From Bacteroidota bacterium (GTDB lineage Bacteria; Bacteroidota; Bacteroidia; Chitinophagales; Saprospiraceae): DNA of 64,000 nt. The stretch lies in NCBI GenBank assembly GCA_029557915.1, contig JAKQHS010000131.1:1-64000 (forward strand), given 5' to 3'. Shown here piece after piece: positions 51,038-60,583 of this stretch; positions within the stretch are counted from its first letter, which is position 1, and every line of letters starts with the position of its first letter. The notes under the pieces were generated by a model that worked only from the letters and a program-made list of their open reading frames with translations, was not told the DNA's origin and did no database searches. A program made the position numbers and the translations under genes.

Positions 51038-52129
51038 TTAATTCCTCACAAGCATTTCCTCCAATTCCTTAAGGATATCCTCCATCCTGCCGCTCGATGT
51101 ATTATTTAACAGGATCACCGTATATTTTTTATCAATATACCTTACTATATGGGTCCGGTATCCGGGATTATCCCCGCTGTGGTGAACCACCCTTCCGAGG
51201 GTAGGATGGGTCCTGAGCGCCCAGCCAAAACCATAATTGGAGATGCCTCCATCCGATAACCTATAGGGTTGAAATGCTTCTTCCAGGATTTTCTGACTCA
51301 CCGGTTTTCCGGTGTACAGAGCCCGGTCCCATTTCAACAGGTCCAGGGCGGATCCGCTGATCCTTCCCGGCCCCATGCGTTCGCCCAGCCAAATGGTATA
51401 GTTGAAGGCAGGAAAGGAATCCGCGTGGGTATAGCGTTTTTTATCTTCTTCATAGATATGACCCCAGGCAAAGTTTTTGATCCGGCTTCGGCTGCCCGGA
51501 TTGCGGAAGCCCGCCCCGTGCATTTTCAAAGGATCAAAGATCCGTTCATTGACCCACTCTGTGAAACTGCGGCCGGAGACGGCTTCGGCGATGCTGGCCA
51601 ACAGCAGGTAACCCGTATTGCTGTAAGCATATTTTGAACCGGGCGGGAATAGCATGGGCCTGGGGTATTGTTTGAGATAACGGATCACCTCCTCATTTCC
51701 TGCAATCCTGGATTTGTCCCAGTATTGGTCCATGATCTCCTGGTAATCCGGGATCCCGCTGGTATGCGTGAGCAAATGCCGGATGGTGATGCCGTGATAA
51801 GGAAGCCCGGGAATAAATTTTCCGAGGCTGTCTTCGTAGTTCAGTTTGCCGACTTCTTTCAGTTGCAGGATCACCATCGAAGTGAAGGATTTGGATATGG
51901 AAGCCCATTCAAACAGATCGGTTTTCCGGAGTTTATGTTCCCCATTAAAGCGACGGTAGCCTTTTGCCTTGTAATACACCGGCTTACCTTCCCTGGCGAC
52001 CAGCAGGACCCCGCTGAAGTCGAACTGGTCCCATTCCCGCTGCATCAATTTTCCTATCTCCTCCCTGAGAAGGGATTGCGCCCGGACAGGCAGGCTCATT
52101 ATACAAAGCAGGAAGATCAGGATACGCAT
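51038..52129 (-). CDS. Class C beta-lactamase-like serine hydrolase
   Basis: The protein has 363 residues with a signal peptide (FLLCIMSLPVRAQ). The three active-site motifs of the penicillin-recognising family are present: SISK (Ser-x-x-Lys), YSN (YAYSNTGY) and HSG (VVHHSGDNPG in place of KTG). HLLTHTSGIPDY is also typical. It probably acts on peptidoglycan-like peptides or small esters; resistance to beta-lactams is not implied by the motifs alone. Its start overlaps the stop of the upstream PAP2-like gene by 1 nt (TGATG), so they are coupled. Confidence 0.88.
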   Translation of the reverse strand: MRILIFLLCIMSLPVRAQSLLREEIGKLMQREWDQFDFSGVLLVAREGKPVYYKAKGYRRFNGEHKLRKTDLFEWASISKSFTSMVILQLKEVGKLNYEDSLGKFIPGLPYHGITIRHLLTHTSGIPDYQEIMDQYWDKSRIAGNEEVIRYLKQYPRPMLFPPGSKYAYSNTGYLLLASIAEAVSGRSFTEWVNERIFDPLKMHGAGFRNPGSRSRIKNFAWGHIYEEDKKRYTHADSFPAFNYTIWLGERMGPGRISGSALDLLKWDRALYTGKPVSQKILEEAFQPYRLSDGGISNYGFGWALRTHPTLGRVVHHSGDNPGYRTHIVRYIDKKYTVILLNNTSSGRMEDILKELEEMLVRN

Positions 52130-52824
52130 CAGAATAGAATTTTAAACGCAATCCATTGGGATACAAATCCGGCCAAATAACCCAGGTAGATTTCACGCAG
52201 GGTATGGGCGCGGAGAAACATCCTGCAGGTACCCACCAGGCCGGCAAGCAGCAAAACCCAAACCAGGGCGGAGTACCAGCTCAAAGAGGCAAGGCCTTCT
52301 CCCGGGAGATCCACGGTAAACGTTTCATGACTGAAAAAATTAAAGGTAAGCCAGGTCATGGCCACCACCCCTCCCATGACCGAGGTATGGGCGCTGATCT
52401 TGAAGAAAAGGTTGCTGACGAACACCAGCCCGAGGGTAATCAGCGCTCCGAAAATAAAAATATTGTAAACCAGGGGAACGGCGGCGTCATGACGGATACT
52501 CAGGTACAACCACAGGTAAAAGATCATGGTCACCATATAAGGCCCGATCCGGTCGAGGCGTTCAGTCAACTGATAGCTGTTGATCAGGGCCAGTTTTCTC
52601 ATCAGAAAAATGCTGAAAACGGGTAAAACGAAGGTCAGGGCAAAAACCTGGAGCAGAAGGCTGGTCCGGGCAGAGGCTTCGTTGACCCCAAATAAAAAAG
52701 GATTAAGCACCAGCAGGAGGTACAATCCCAGGCTTGGCCACCACAGGGGATGAAAGACGACGGATACAAGTATGGCCAGCCAGCGCCAGGGGGTGATGGG
52801 TATGTTAAATAGCCGCACTGCCAT
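52129..52824 (-). CDS. PAP2-like integral membrane protein
   Basis: The protein has 231 residues and about seven hydrophobic helices. KISAHTSVMGG followed by FLRAHTLREIYLGYLAGF resembles the second and third motifs of PAP2 phosphatases (SxH and H-x(3)-E/D-x(2)-G), but the first motif is not evident, so catalysis is uncertain. It overlaps the E1 gene upstream by 1 nt (TAATG) and the serine hydrolase downstream, forming a three-gene run. A role in lipid or undecaprenyl-phosphate turnover is only a guess. Confidence 0.55.
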   Translation of the reverse strand: MAVRLFNIPITPWRWLAILVSVVFHPLWWPSLGLYLLLVLNPFLFGVNEASARTSLLLQVFALTFVLPVFSIFLMRKLALINSYQLTERLDRIGPYMVTMIFYLWLYLSIRHDAAVPLVYNIFIFGALITLGLVFVSNLFFKISAHTSVMGGVVAMTWLTFNFFSHETFTVDLPGEGLASLSWYSALVWVLLLAGLVGTCRMFLRAHTLREIYLGYLAGFVSQWIAFKILF

Positions 52825-54776
52825 TAATAAGCCAGTAAATTTTTCATCTCGGATTCGATTCGATGCCAGGGAAGGTATTGTTTTTCAAGATTCGAAGCAA
52901 AAGGGATGGGGGTATCCATACCGGCCACCCTGATGACCGGGGCATCCAGGTATTGAAAGAGGTATTGGGAAATATAGGCGCTGATTTCAGCACCGATCCC
53001 TCCGGTAAGGCTGTCTTCATGCAGGATCATGACTTTATGGCAAGCCCTGACCACCTCTTCGACCGCTTCGTAATCCAGGGGGAGCAGGCTGCGCAGATCA
53101 AGCACCGCGATATCCCATTGGTGGTCTTCACAGGCTTGCAGGGCTTCCGGGACCCCCATGCCGTAGGTGATGATGCAGGCGGCCTCGCCGCGCCGCACCA
53201 GGCTGGCTTTGCCAATGGGCAGCGTATAAGGGCCCTGGGGTATTTCCTGTGTGGCCCGCCTGTATAAGGCTTTATGTTCAAAATAAAGCACCGGGTTTGG
53301 GTCTTCAAAAGCGGCCAGCAGCAGTCCTTTAGCATCGTATGGATTGGATGGATAGACCACTTTGAGGCCGGGCGTATGGAAAAACCAGGCTTCGTTGCTC
53401 TGGGAGTGAAAGGGGCCGGCGCCGGTACCTCCTCCGGCCGGCATCCGGATGACCACATCCGCATGCTGGCCCCAACGGTAATGTTGTTTGGCCAGGTTGT
53501 TGACGATCTGGTTAAAACCGCAGGTGACAAAATCGGCGAATTGCATCTCGACCATGCTCTTAAACCCTTTCAGCGAAAGGCCGAGTGCTGTGCCAAGGAT
53601 CGCGCTCTCGCACAAAGGGGTATTCCTCACCCGGTCTTTGCCGTATTTTTCCAGGAGGCCTTCCGTGATTTTAAAGACCCCGCCGTATTCAGCAATATCC
53701 TGCCCCATAAGGACCAGGTTGGGGTGTAACTGCATGGCCTGGTCCAGGCCTTGAGAAATGGCATCGATATACCTGGTGGGGGCCCGCTTTTCTCCGGCTT
53801 GCGTTTCCAGGGGCCTGGAGATCACCGGTCGGTAGACATCCCGGATTTCGGTTTCCTCTTCCGCTTCGATTTCAGCTTCTTCCAATACGGGGGCCAGTTC
53901 TGCCTCGATCGCCTGTTTTCCCTGCAGTTTGATTTCATCAAGTTCTGCCTGTGAAAAAACACCTTCACTAAGCAGTTTATGTTCCATGCGCAGCAAGGGG
54001 TCCCTGGCTTCCCATTCTTCAAGCAGGGCTTTGGGTACATATTTGGTTCCGGAGGCTTCTTCATGGCCGCGCATCCGGAAAGTCATACATTCGAGAAGGA
54101 TGGGTTCGGGGTGTTGTCGGATCTCTTCGGCCAGCTTCCGGATGGTCGAATGGACTTCCAGAAGGTCGTTGCCATCGATGCGATAACCCCTCATGCCGTA
54201 TCCGATGGCCCGGTCCACCAGTTTTTCACAACGGTATTGTTCGTGGATGGGAGTGGATAGGCCATAGCCATTGTTTTCGATTAAAAAGATGACCGGAAGT
54301 TGCCAGACCGCGGCTACATTGAGGGCTTCGTGGAAATCCCCTTCACTGGTGGCGCCTTCCCCGGTAAACACCAGGGTGCAGGCCGCTTCACGATTGATTT
54401 TACAGGCCAGCGCCACCCCGTCGGCCAGGGCCATCTGGGGGCCGAGGTGGGAGATCATGCCGATGATGCGGTGCTCCATGCTGCCGAAATGAAAGGACCG
54501 GTCACGACCTTTGGTAAATCCACCCGCCTTCCCCTGCCATTGGCTGAACAGCCGGCCCAGGGGCACCTTGCGCGCAGTGAAAACACCGAGGTTGCGGTGC
54601 ATGGTAAAAATAAATTCTTCAGGCTGCAGGGCCAGCGCGGCGCCCACCGAGATCGCTTCCTGGCCTATGCCGGAAAACCATTTTGAAATCCTGCCCTGGC
54701 GCAGCAGGTTCAGCATTTTTTCCTCGATCTGCCGGGGCCTCAGCAATTCCCTGTAAAATCCCTTCAGCACGTCCAT
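52824..54776 (-). CDS. 2-oxoacid dehydrogenase E1, fused alpha and beta subunits
   Basis: The start is placed at the ATG at 54776; the open frame upstream overlaps the neighbouring OmpA gene and has no family similarity. The protein has 650 residues. The alpha part (about 1-300) has the thiamine-diphosphate site GEGATSEGDFHEALNVAA with LIENNGYGLSTP, and MRGHEEAS. A charged linker (about 300-345, EEAEIEAEEETEIRD) joins the beta part (about 350-650: MGQDIAEYGGVFKITEGL, NTPLCESAILG, GGGTGAGPFHSQSNEAWF, MILHEDSLTGGIGAEI). It decarboxylates a branched-chain or similar 2-oxoacid and passes the acyl group to an E2. E2 and E3 are not in the window. Confidence 0.93.
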   Translation of the reverse strand: MDVLKGFYRELLRPRQIEEKMLNLLRQGRISKWFSGIGQEAISVGAALALQPEEFIFTMHRNLGVFTARKVPLGRLFSQWQGKAGGFTKGRDRSFHFGSMEHRIIGMISHLGPQMALADGVALACKINREAACTLVFTGEGATSEGDFHEALNVAAVWQLPVIFLIENNGYGLSTPIHEQYRCEKLVDRAIGYGMRGYRIDGNDLLEVHSTIRKLAEEIRQHPEPILLECMTFRMRGHEEASGTKYVPKALLEEWEARDPLLRMEHKLLSEGVFSQAELDEIKLQGKQAIEAELAPVLEEAEIEAEEETEIRDVYRPVISRPLETQAGEKRAPTRYIDAISQGLDQAMQLHPNLVLMGQDIAEYGGVFKITEGLLEKYGKDRVRNTPLCESAILGTALGLSLKGFKSMVEMQFADFVTCGFNQIVNNLAKQHYRWGQHADVVIRMPAGGGTGAGPFHSQSNEAWFFHTPGLKVVYPSNPYDAKGLLLAAFEDPNPVLYFEHKALYRRATQEIPQGPYTLPIGKASLVRRGEAACIITYGMGVPEALQACEDHQWDIAVLDLRSLLPLDYEAVEEVVRACHKVMILHEDSLTGGIGAEISAYISQYLFQYLDAPVIRVAGMDTPIPFASNLEKQYLPWHRIESEMKNLLAY

Positions 54777-54873
54777 TGAAACGGAAAGATACCGCAAAAG
54801 CGCAATTGTTTTTTCGGGGCAGAAACTTCGAAAGGACGGCAAGATCCCAGGGCGATTGGGGCTCCCTTCCCTT

Positions 54874-55953
54874 TTACCTGAGGATTTCGAATACCACCCT
54901 CCTGTTTCTTTGTCTTCCCGCTTCATCTTCATTGGAAGCGATGGGCTGGTCAAAGCTGAATCCTTTCACCTGAAGGCGGTCGGGTTCGATATAGTGCCGG
55001 ATCAGAAAATCTGCAACGGCCTGAGCCCGGCGAAGGGAAAGGGATTGATTGTATGCCGCCGATCCGACCTGGTCGGTATGACCGCAAACCCGGATCCTTA
55101 AAGCAGGATTCTGACGAAGCAGGAGAAGAAGTTTATTGAGTTCCTGGAAAGAGGCGGGCAAGAGTTTGCTTTGGTCAAAATCAAAATAGATATTTTCGAT
55201 CGTCACGCTGCTCCCGGCGTTCCAGTCGTTGATATTATAGGATTCGATCGGTTCCCGGTCAAGGATCGGGGGGATCTTGGTGAGGGAAATTTCGTCAAGG
55301 TAATAATAACCGAAAGGCTGGCCGTTTTCGACTGTTCCCTCCCCGGTCTGGGTATTGGCGTCGTCTTTAAAATTCCCCAGGGTCAGAAAGCGGGCTTCCG
55401 TCTCCGCATAAAAACGTATTTCCAGGAATTGCCAGGTCTTGGTATGGTCCACCTTCAGTTCATAAATCGGTTTGAGCTCAAGCAGCCGGTCATCCATGGC
55501 GTGGGAGATCTCGCGGTCAAAGGCCGCGTGGATGTAGTCAACCGGGATCCCGGCTTTCATGGGGGCAAGCCAAAGGCTCAGCCGGTATTCCTGCCCAACA
55601 ACCAGCGAGTCCCGGAGGGGAACGGAGATATATTCCCTGCAATGCAGTTTGCCTTGATTGCATCCATAAAGGGTCAGACCGACCATGGATTTACCGGATA
55701 CCGGCCTAAGCCTGAAAAAACCTTTCTCCTTCCAGTAAGCGGGCACCGGGATGGCCTCATGGTAGACATCCGGCGAAGCGGCCGTCGGGCTTTGCCAGTC
55801 GTTGAATACTTTATTGAAGTCGCTGCCGGTATAAAACCATCTTTCCGGCTGACCAATGATTATTTCAAAACCGGGATTGGGCACCAGGTTTTGTTGCTGG
55901 GCCCACAGGGATGGGCAGCACAAAAGCAGACCAATGACAAAACCGGGGCGCAT
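54874..55953 (-). CDS. OmpA-family outer-membrane protein with jelly-roll N-domain
   Basis: The protein has 359 residues with a signal peptide (LLLCCPSLWAQQ). The N-terminal 220 residues begin NLVPNPGFE and are strand-rich, like carbohydrate-binding jelly rolls. The C-terminal 110 residues are an OmpA peptidoglycan-binding domain: IYFDFDQSKLLPASFQELNKL, GHTDQVGSAAYNQSLSLRRAQAVADFL and RNRRVVFEI. It likely anchors an extracellular or periplasmic domain to the cell wall. It lies 97 bp upstream of the E1 gene on the same strand and is divergent from pyrH. Confidence 0.85.
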   Translation of the reverse strand: MRPGFVIGLLLCCPSLWAQQQNLVPNPGFEIIIGQPERWFYTGSDFNKVFNDWQSPTAASPDVYHEAIPVPAYWKEKGFFRLRPVSGKSMVGLTLYGCNQGKLHCREYISVPLRDSLVVGQEYRLSLWLAPMKAGIPVDYIHAAFDREISHAMDDRLLELKPIYELKVDHTKTWQFLEIRFYAETEARFLTLGNFKDDANTQTGEGTVENGQPFGYYYLDEISLTKIPPILDREPIESYNINDWNAGSSVTIENIYFDFDQSKLLPASFQELNKLLLLLRQNPALRIRVCGHTDQVGSAAYNQSLSLRRAQAVADFLIRHYIEPDRLQVKGFSFDQPIASNEDEAGRQRNRRVVFEILR

Positions 55954-56013
55954 GAGGACATAAGATAAATGCTTGCAAGTTATCCATTTGGCAAGTTTAT
56001 GTCAAGCATTTAG

Positions 56014-56021
56014 TACTTTTG
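56014..56021 (+). promoter_or_regulatory. TAnnTTTG -7 box of pyrH
   Basis: TACTTTTG matches the consensus and ends 24 nt before the ATG at 56046. The neighbouring OmpA gene diverges at 55953. Confidence 0.5.
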
Positions 56022-56045
56022 CGCCGGAATCTAAACCAAGCCATC

Positions 56046-56762
56046 ATGCCGGTGAAATACAAAAGGGTTTTGTTGAAATTGAGTGGGGAAGCGCTGATGG
56101 GTGACCAGCCTTTTGGTATTCAGTCGGACCGGTTGCAGCACTATGCAAGAGAAATTAAAACAGCCGTGGACGCGGGGGTGGAAGTGGCCGTGGTCATTGG
56201 CGGCGGAAATATTTACCGGGGACTAAGCGCGGAAAAATCAGGAGTGGAGCGGGTCCAGGGGGACTATATGGGGATGCTGGCCACCGTGATCAACGGCATG
56301 GCCTTGCAAAGCACCATGGAAGACATCGGGCTGTACACCCGCCTGGTTTCAGCCATTTCCATGGCGGAAATCGCAGAGCCCTATATACGCCGTCGCGCCA
56401 TCCGCCACCTGGAAAAAAGAAGGGTGGTTATATTTTCCGGGGGGACGGGCAATCCTTATTTCACGACGGATTCAGCAGCCGCCCTGAGAGGCAACGAGAT
56501 CAACGCGGAAGTCCTCTTAAAAGGCACTAAAGTGGATGGAATTTATACCTCGGACCCGGAAAAGGACCCGGACGCCGTCCGGTATTCCCGGATCACCTTC
56601 GCGGAAGTCATGCAAAAATCCCTGGCCGTAATGGATATGACGGCCTTTACCATCTGTCATGAAAACAAACTTCCCATCATCGTCTTCGACATTACCACCC
56701 CGGGCCATTTGCTGCGCATTTTACAGGGAGAAGAAAGCCTGGGCACTTTAGTGACCCATTAA
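56046..56762 (+). CDS. pyrH: UMP kinase
   Basis: The start is the ATG at 56046, which gives the standard beginning [18 protein letters not shown]; the longer frame from 56019 is not used by the family. The protein has 238 residues, the usual length. Landmarks of the amino-acid-kinase-fold bacterial UMP kinase are [54 protein letters not shown] and [13 protein letters not shown]. It phosphorylates UMP to UDP with ATP, feeding pyrimidine nucleotide synthesis. It stands alone; frr and tsf, frequent neighbours, are absent. Confidence 0.97.
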   Translation: MPVKYKRVLLKLSGEALMGDQPFGIQSDRLQHYAREIKTAVDAGVEVAVVIGGGNIYRGLSAEKSGVERVQGDYMGMLATVINGMALQSTMEDIGLYTRLVSAISMAEIAEPYIRRRAIRHLEKRRVVIFSGGTGNPYFTTDSAAALRGNEINAEVLLKGTKVDGIYTSDPEKDPDAVRYSRITFAEVMQKSLAVMDMTAFTICHENKLPIIVFDITTPGHLLRILQGEESLGTLVTH

Positions 56763-56815
56763 TTCCCTTAATTCCTTAATTCCTTAATTCTCTTAATTTT
56801 TAATTAATAAAAAAA

Positions 56816-56838
56816 GCCGGTGCATTGCTGCATCCGGC
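56816..56838. terminator. Bidirectional terminator between pyrH and the TPR gene
   Basis: GCCGG-TGCA-TTGC-TGCA-T-CCGGC forms a stem with one bulged base, preceded by a run of seven A (a T-run for the minus strand) and followed by CTTTCTCATTT. It lies between convergent genes. An ATTCCTTA tandem repeat (56762-56790) precedes it. Confidence 0.8.
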
Positions 56839-56865
56839 CTTTCTCATTTAAAGTTTTAAAATATA

Positions 56866-58278
56866 TTACTCGAAAATTTCGCCGCGGTAATAATTGATGA
56901 TCGACATGATGTCCCGGTCTTCACCCATGCCGGGCACCAGGCCGAAAATGCAGGGATGAGATTCAAAATCATCCTCCAGCACTTCCGCGAGGATGTCGAT
57001 GGCTTTGGTTTTATCCCCGATCAGATAATGGACTGCAGCCCGGCAATACAAGAGGTCACTTCCGACGGAGGATATTTCACCCTGGTCCAGGACTTCAAGG
57101 GCCTGCTGGAGCTTTCCCTGGTTCAGAAGGAAAGCGGCATATTCAAACCAATAGGCATTCTGTTCCGGGGCACAGGTGGTGGCTTTACGGAAATGTTTAT
57201 TGGCTTTATCCATTTCCCCCACCTTGGCATAGGCCTTGGCCAGTGCAAACAGGTAGGTATCGCTGGTCTCATCGATGGCAATGGCGCGGCGGTAAAATTG
57301 AATGGCTTTATGCCACTTGCCTTCCTGTGCATAACACTGTCCGGTGAGAAAATGGGCCTCTTCACCATATGGGTCCGCATGAAGGCTTTGGGACAGGTAT
57401 TTTTTTGCCTGCACGAAATTTTTCAGGTGAAGGCAACATTCGGCAAGGGACACCAGCAGGTCGTATTCCTCTCCAAAGGAGGTCAGCACTTCCTGGTAAA
57501 TGGACAGGGCCTTATCCCATTGCTGTTTCATCATGCAGATCTCCGCGCAATCCGTATAGGCCTGCTCAAATTCAGGCCGGATCAGGAAAGCGTATTCAAG
57601 GGCGTCGATGGCTTTATCATATTCTCCCAGATTGGAGTAACAATGCCCCAGGTTGTACCAGGCAAAATGGGAATAGGGCGCTTCTTCAAGCATTTCCTGT
57701 AAGAACCGGGATACCGGCAGGTAACGGCGGGATACCGAAATATAGTCCGATAACAATTGCTGGCCTTTTTCGTGGTAGGGATTTGCCAACAATGCCTCTT
57801 TCAGCGTTATAAAGGCCCGTTCATTTTCTTCCGCCCGGAAATAAATTTCAGTCTCACAGATCAGGACCTCAATCAGATCGGTTTGGCCGACATAGGACTT
57901 CATCCGCTGAAGCAGACTGAGGGCGGCCCGGGTATCGCGGAGTTCGGCCAGGATCAGGGCCTTGGTCATCAGCACTTCGGTGTCCCGGGGACTCAGCCTT
58001 TCGGCCTGGAGGAGGCTGTCCATAGCTTCCAGCGGTTCACGTTGTGACAAAAGGAGCCTGGATTTGATCAGGTAAAATTCCACCCGGTATCCGTACTGTT
58101 CGATGGCGGACTCGGCCACCTCCGTCGCTTTTTTCAGATCCCCCTCCTGTTTGTAGTAATCAATCAGCTTTTGGTAAATTCTCAGATCAAAAGCGGTCTT
58201 TTCACCCTGCTGAGACAATATTTCAAACTCATTCACCCACTGGGTCAGATTATGATCATGCTGGTACTTATTTTCCAT
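56866..58278 (-). CDS. Cytoplasmic TPR-repeat protein
   Basis: The protein has 470 residues without signal peptide or TM segment. It consists of about a dozen tetratricopeptide repeats, e.g. SHFAWYNLGHCYSNLGEYDKAIDALEYAF and EEAHFLTGQCYAQEGKWHKAIQFYRRAI-type units. It ends with a short acidic tail. Proteins of this design are common and conserved in Bacteroidota but without a known specific role; scaffolding is likely. A perfect inverted repeat lies about 100 bp upstream of its start. Confidence 0.8.
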   Translation of the reverse strand: MENKYQHDHNLTQWVNEFEILSQQGEKTAFDLRIYQKLIDYYKQEGDLKKATEVAESAIEQYGYRVEFYLIKSRLLLSQREPLEAMDSLLQAERLSPRDTEVLMTKALILAELRDTRAALSLLQRMKSYVGQTDLIEVLICETEIYFRAEENERAFITLKEALLANPYHEKGQQLLSDYISVSRRYLPVSRFLQEMLEEAPYSHFAWYNLGHCYSNLGEYDKAIDALEYAFLIRPEFEQAYTDCAEICMMKQQWDKALSIYQEVLTSFGEEYDLLVSLAECCLHLKNFVQAKKYLSQSLHADPYGEEAHFLTGQCYAQEGKWHKAIQFYRRAIAIDETSDTYLFALAKAYAKVGEMDKANKHFRKATTCAPEQNAYWFEYAAFLLNQGKLQQALEVLDQGEISSVGSDLLYCRAAVHYLIGDKTKAIDILAEVLEDDFESHPCIFGLVPGMGEDRDIMSIINYYRGEIFE

Positions 58279-58724
58279 GCAATGGGATTATGGAGATAAT
58301 TGTAAAAGTGTTTCAGGGATGAAAAATAGAGAAATCAAACAATCTGCAAAACTTTTTTGAAAAAAAATTTTTCAAAACTATCTCATAATGAACACATTAT
58401 GAGGAAAATGAATGTTACAAGCCACTATTATATAAGCCGTTACATATTGCCCTTAACAATAATTTAATATTAACCCCTTAAAGGTCTAATACTAACACAT
58501 ATTTAATTTCGTAAGAAATGAGGTGTGCACTCAAATCCAGACGTTTCGGGACACCTTCAGCACCTGCTGTTCCCTGATCCCTGATCCCTGATCCCAGATT
58601 ACCGACCAGTGACTATTGACTGTTTACTATTGACTATTGATTGCTGACTACTGACTACTGACTATTGACTATTGACTATTGACTATTGACTATTGACTAT
58701 TGACTCCTGACTACTGATTCCTGA
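58279..58724. other. Long intergenic gap with inverted repeat and heptamer arrays
   Basis: The first 270 bp are AT-rich and carry a perfect inverted repeat at 58382-58403. A CCCTGAT heptamer array follows at 58573-58596, then a TGACTAT/C array. No gene is seen. Confidence 0.6.
58382..58403. promoter_or_regulatory. Perfect inverted repeat upstream of the TPR gene
   Basis: CTCATAATG-AACA-CATTATGAG is a perfect 9-bp inverted repeat with a 4-bp loop, 104 bp upstream of the TPR start. It has no T-run and lies in AT-rich DNA, so an operator for a dimeric regulator is more likely than a terminator. Confidence 0.45.
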
Positions 58725-58733
58725 CTACTGAAT
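58610..58733. repeat. Heptamer array TGACTAY, second copy
   Basis: About seventeen mostly perfect TGACTAT/TGACTAC units, with a few variants (TGTTTACT, TGATTGC, TGACTCC). It runs into the last codons of the acyltransferase gene at 58725. Same unit as 20268-20343. Confidence 0.9.
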
Positions 58734-59270
58734 ACTCAACTCCGGATGATACCCATTAATCCCCTTAAAATAATTCCATACCCTCTGCAATTCCTTTTCC
58801 ACGTCATCGGAGGGATAGAATGGCTCGCTGAATACCACCCGCTTATGTTCATAATCCAGGGTAGTCATGATGATGGGGATTTCCGCCTTGCGAGCGATAT
58901 AATAAAAACCGGTTTTTAATCTGTCCACCTTTTGGCGGGTCCCTTCCGGCGACATGGCGATCCGGAATTCGTTATTGCTTTTAAAATAACTGGCCATGAT
59001 ATCCACCAGGTTGGACTTTTGGGTGCGGTCGACAGGCACCCCACCCAGCCAGCGGAAAATAAAACCGAAGGGGGGCTTGAATAAAGTGTGTTTTCCCATA
59101 AAACCGATCCGGCATCCCAGGCTGCCCCGGGTCATGAGCCCGACCAGGACATCCCAACCTGAGGTATGAGGCCCCACCACAATCAGGACTTTGGGGATGG
59201 AATTAATATCAAATCCTTCTATGGTCCAGCCAAAGCCTTTCCTGATCAGATTCCACATCCACCGGTTCAT
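58725..59270 (-). CDS. 1-acylglycerol-3-phosphate acyltransferase-like protein
   Basis: The start is placed at the ATG at 59270 (MNRWMWNLIRKGFGW); the frame upstream is not protein-like. The protein has 181 residues. Motif I reads PHTSGWD, keeping the H-x4-D spacing of the PlsC acyltransferase fold, followed by GFMGKHTLFKPPFG, GGVPVDR and the SPEGTRQKVDRLKTGFYYIA block. It likely transfers an acyl chain in phospholipid or lipid A-related synthesis. The C-terminus overlaps the heptamer array, so the last residues may derive from repeat expansion. Confidence 0.87.
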   Translation of the reverse strand: MNRWMWNLIRKGFGWTIEGFDINSIPKVLIVVGPHTSGWDVLVGLMTRGSLGCRIGFMGKHTLFKPPFGFIFRWLGGVPVDRTQKSNLVDIMASYFKSNNEFRIAMSPEGTRQKVDRLKTGFYYIARKAEIPIIMTTLDYEHKRVVFSEPFYPSDDVEKELQRVWNYFKGINGYHPELSIQ

Positions 59271-59487
59271 ACGATGGTTCAAATTTAGCCGGAATTTGCA
59301 TGATAAAAGCAGGGGATGCGATCCCGTGGTGCATCCTGCCTTGAAACCCGGCAAGCGGATTCGGCAGGTACGGAGTGAATGGCTGTGCCGTTAGCCGCCG
59401 GCTCTATTTTACCTAAAACGGGCTTTAAACCTTTCCTTATATTAATCGTCTATTGGACAGGTCCGATAGGAATAAACAGATAAAATC

Positions 59488-60033
59488 ATGACGGATACAG
59501 AAATCGTGCAGTTGATGCTGGATGAAAGGCACCAAAACACGGGTCTGCGTCAACTCATGGCCTCCTATCAGGAGAGGTTGTACTGGGTGATCCGCCGGAT
59601 CGTGGAAAGCCACGAAGATACCGACGATGTCCTGCAAAACACCTTTATCAAGGCGTTTAAGAACATCGGCCGGTTCGAAGCCCGGTCTTCTTTGTTTACC
59701 TGGCTGTACCGGATAGCCACGAATGAGGCCCTCAGCTTCAAAAAGAGCAGGATACGAAAAGCCGTACAGACCCTGCCGGAATCGGGAATGGTCCTGGCGG
59801 GCGGCTCGGCATCCAACGGCGCCACGGAAGACCAGGTCCTGGAAAAACTGGATGCGGCGCTGAGGACCCTGCCCGAACGGCAACGGCAGGTATTTGAAAT
59901 GAGGTATTACGATGAACTCAGCTACGAGGAGATGGGACAGATGCTGAATCTGTCGGAGGGAGCCCTGAAAGCTTCCTATCACCACGCGGCAAAAAAAATA
60001 GAACAATTCCTGGTGGAAACCAGTACACACTAA
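59488..60033 (+). CDS. ECF-type RNA polymerase sigma factor
   Basis: The protein has 181 residues. Region 2 reads HEDTDDVLQNTFIKAFKNIGRFEARSSLFTWLYRIATNEAL-like, with the DDVxQxTF and FxTWLYRIA hallmarks. Region 4 is LRTLPERQRQVFEMRYYDELSYEEMGQMLNLSEGALKASYHHA, a complete helix-turn-helix. It should redirect RNA polymerase to a small regulon. The next gene, 11 bp downstream, encodes a single-TM protein fit for an anti-sigma factor, and a periplasmic Spy-like protein follows, so an envelope signal is likely. Confidence 0.95.
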   Translation: MTDTEIVQLMLDERHQNTGLRQLMASYQERLYWVIRRIVESHEDTDDVLQNTFIKAFKNIGRFEARSSLFTWLYRIATNEALSFKKSRIRKAVQTLPESGMVLAGGSASNGATEDQVLEKLDAALRTLPERQRQVFEMRYYDELSYEEMGQMLNLSEGALKASYHHAAKKIEQFLVETSTH

Positions 60034-60044
60034 TAAAGAAAAAA

Positions 60045-60548
60045 ATGGAAGAGTCTGCAAAACGCAAAGAAATACAGGATGAGCTTCGGGGTCTCGCCCC
60101 GGGCCTGAATAAACTGCCTTTGACAAAGAATAAGGAAGACCTGCCTTTCCGCTATTTTGAAAAATTGCCGGACCAGGTGCTCCGGAAATTGCAGGAGGAA
60201 ACCCTGACCGCCCGGTCCAAACCCGGCTGGCTGGACCGTATCCTGCAGGAATGGCTCCCTAAAAAATATATGGTACTGGCTATGGCTTCCCTCCTGACCG
60301 CCATCCTGGTCATTGGCCTTTGGCCGGGGTCGACCCCAAACCTGCCCGAAGCCGATTTTGCAAGCGTCGATCGCGGAGAAGCCAGGTCTTACCTCCTGAC
60401 CTGCGCCGAGGACCTGGATGAAAGTCATTTAGCTCTCCTGGTCAGCCAGGTTGAAGGAGATGATTTTATGCCCCTCTCCGACGAAGAACTGGATGCCGTG
60501 ATCGAAGAATATCTCTACCAGCAAGCCTCAGATATGGAAATGAACTAA
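60045..60548 (+). CDS. Single-TM protein, putative anti-sigma factor
   Basis: The protein has 167 residues: a charged cytoplasmic N-terminal half, one TM helix (about 77-94, MVLAMASLLTAILVIGLWPG) and an acidic C-terminal domain with LSDEELDAVIEEYLYQQ. No zinc-binding HxxxCxxC motif is visible, so it is not a ZAS-type anti-sigma factor. Position right after the sigma gene and topology are the only support. Confidence 0.6.
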   Translation: MEESAKRKEIQDELRGLAPGLNKLPLTKNKEDLPFRYFEKLPDQVLRKLQEETLTARSKPGWLDRILQEWLPKKYMVLAMASLLTAILVIGLWPGSTPNLPEADFASVDRGEARSYLLTCAEDLDESHLALLVSQVEGDDFMPLSDEELDAVIEEYLYQQASDMEMN

Positions 60549-60583
60549 ACCACTTATACTGTACACAATAAAATGATCCGAAC

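Noticed and set aside
54777-54953. 59-codon N-terminal extension of the E1 gene
   Set aside because: It overlaps the end of the OmpA gene and lacks E1 similarity; the family starts near MDVLKGFYRELL.
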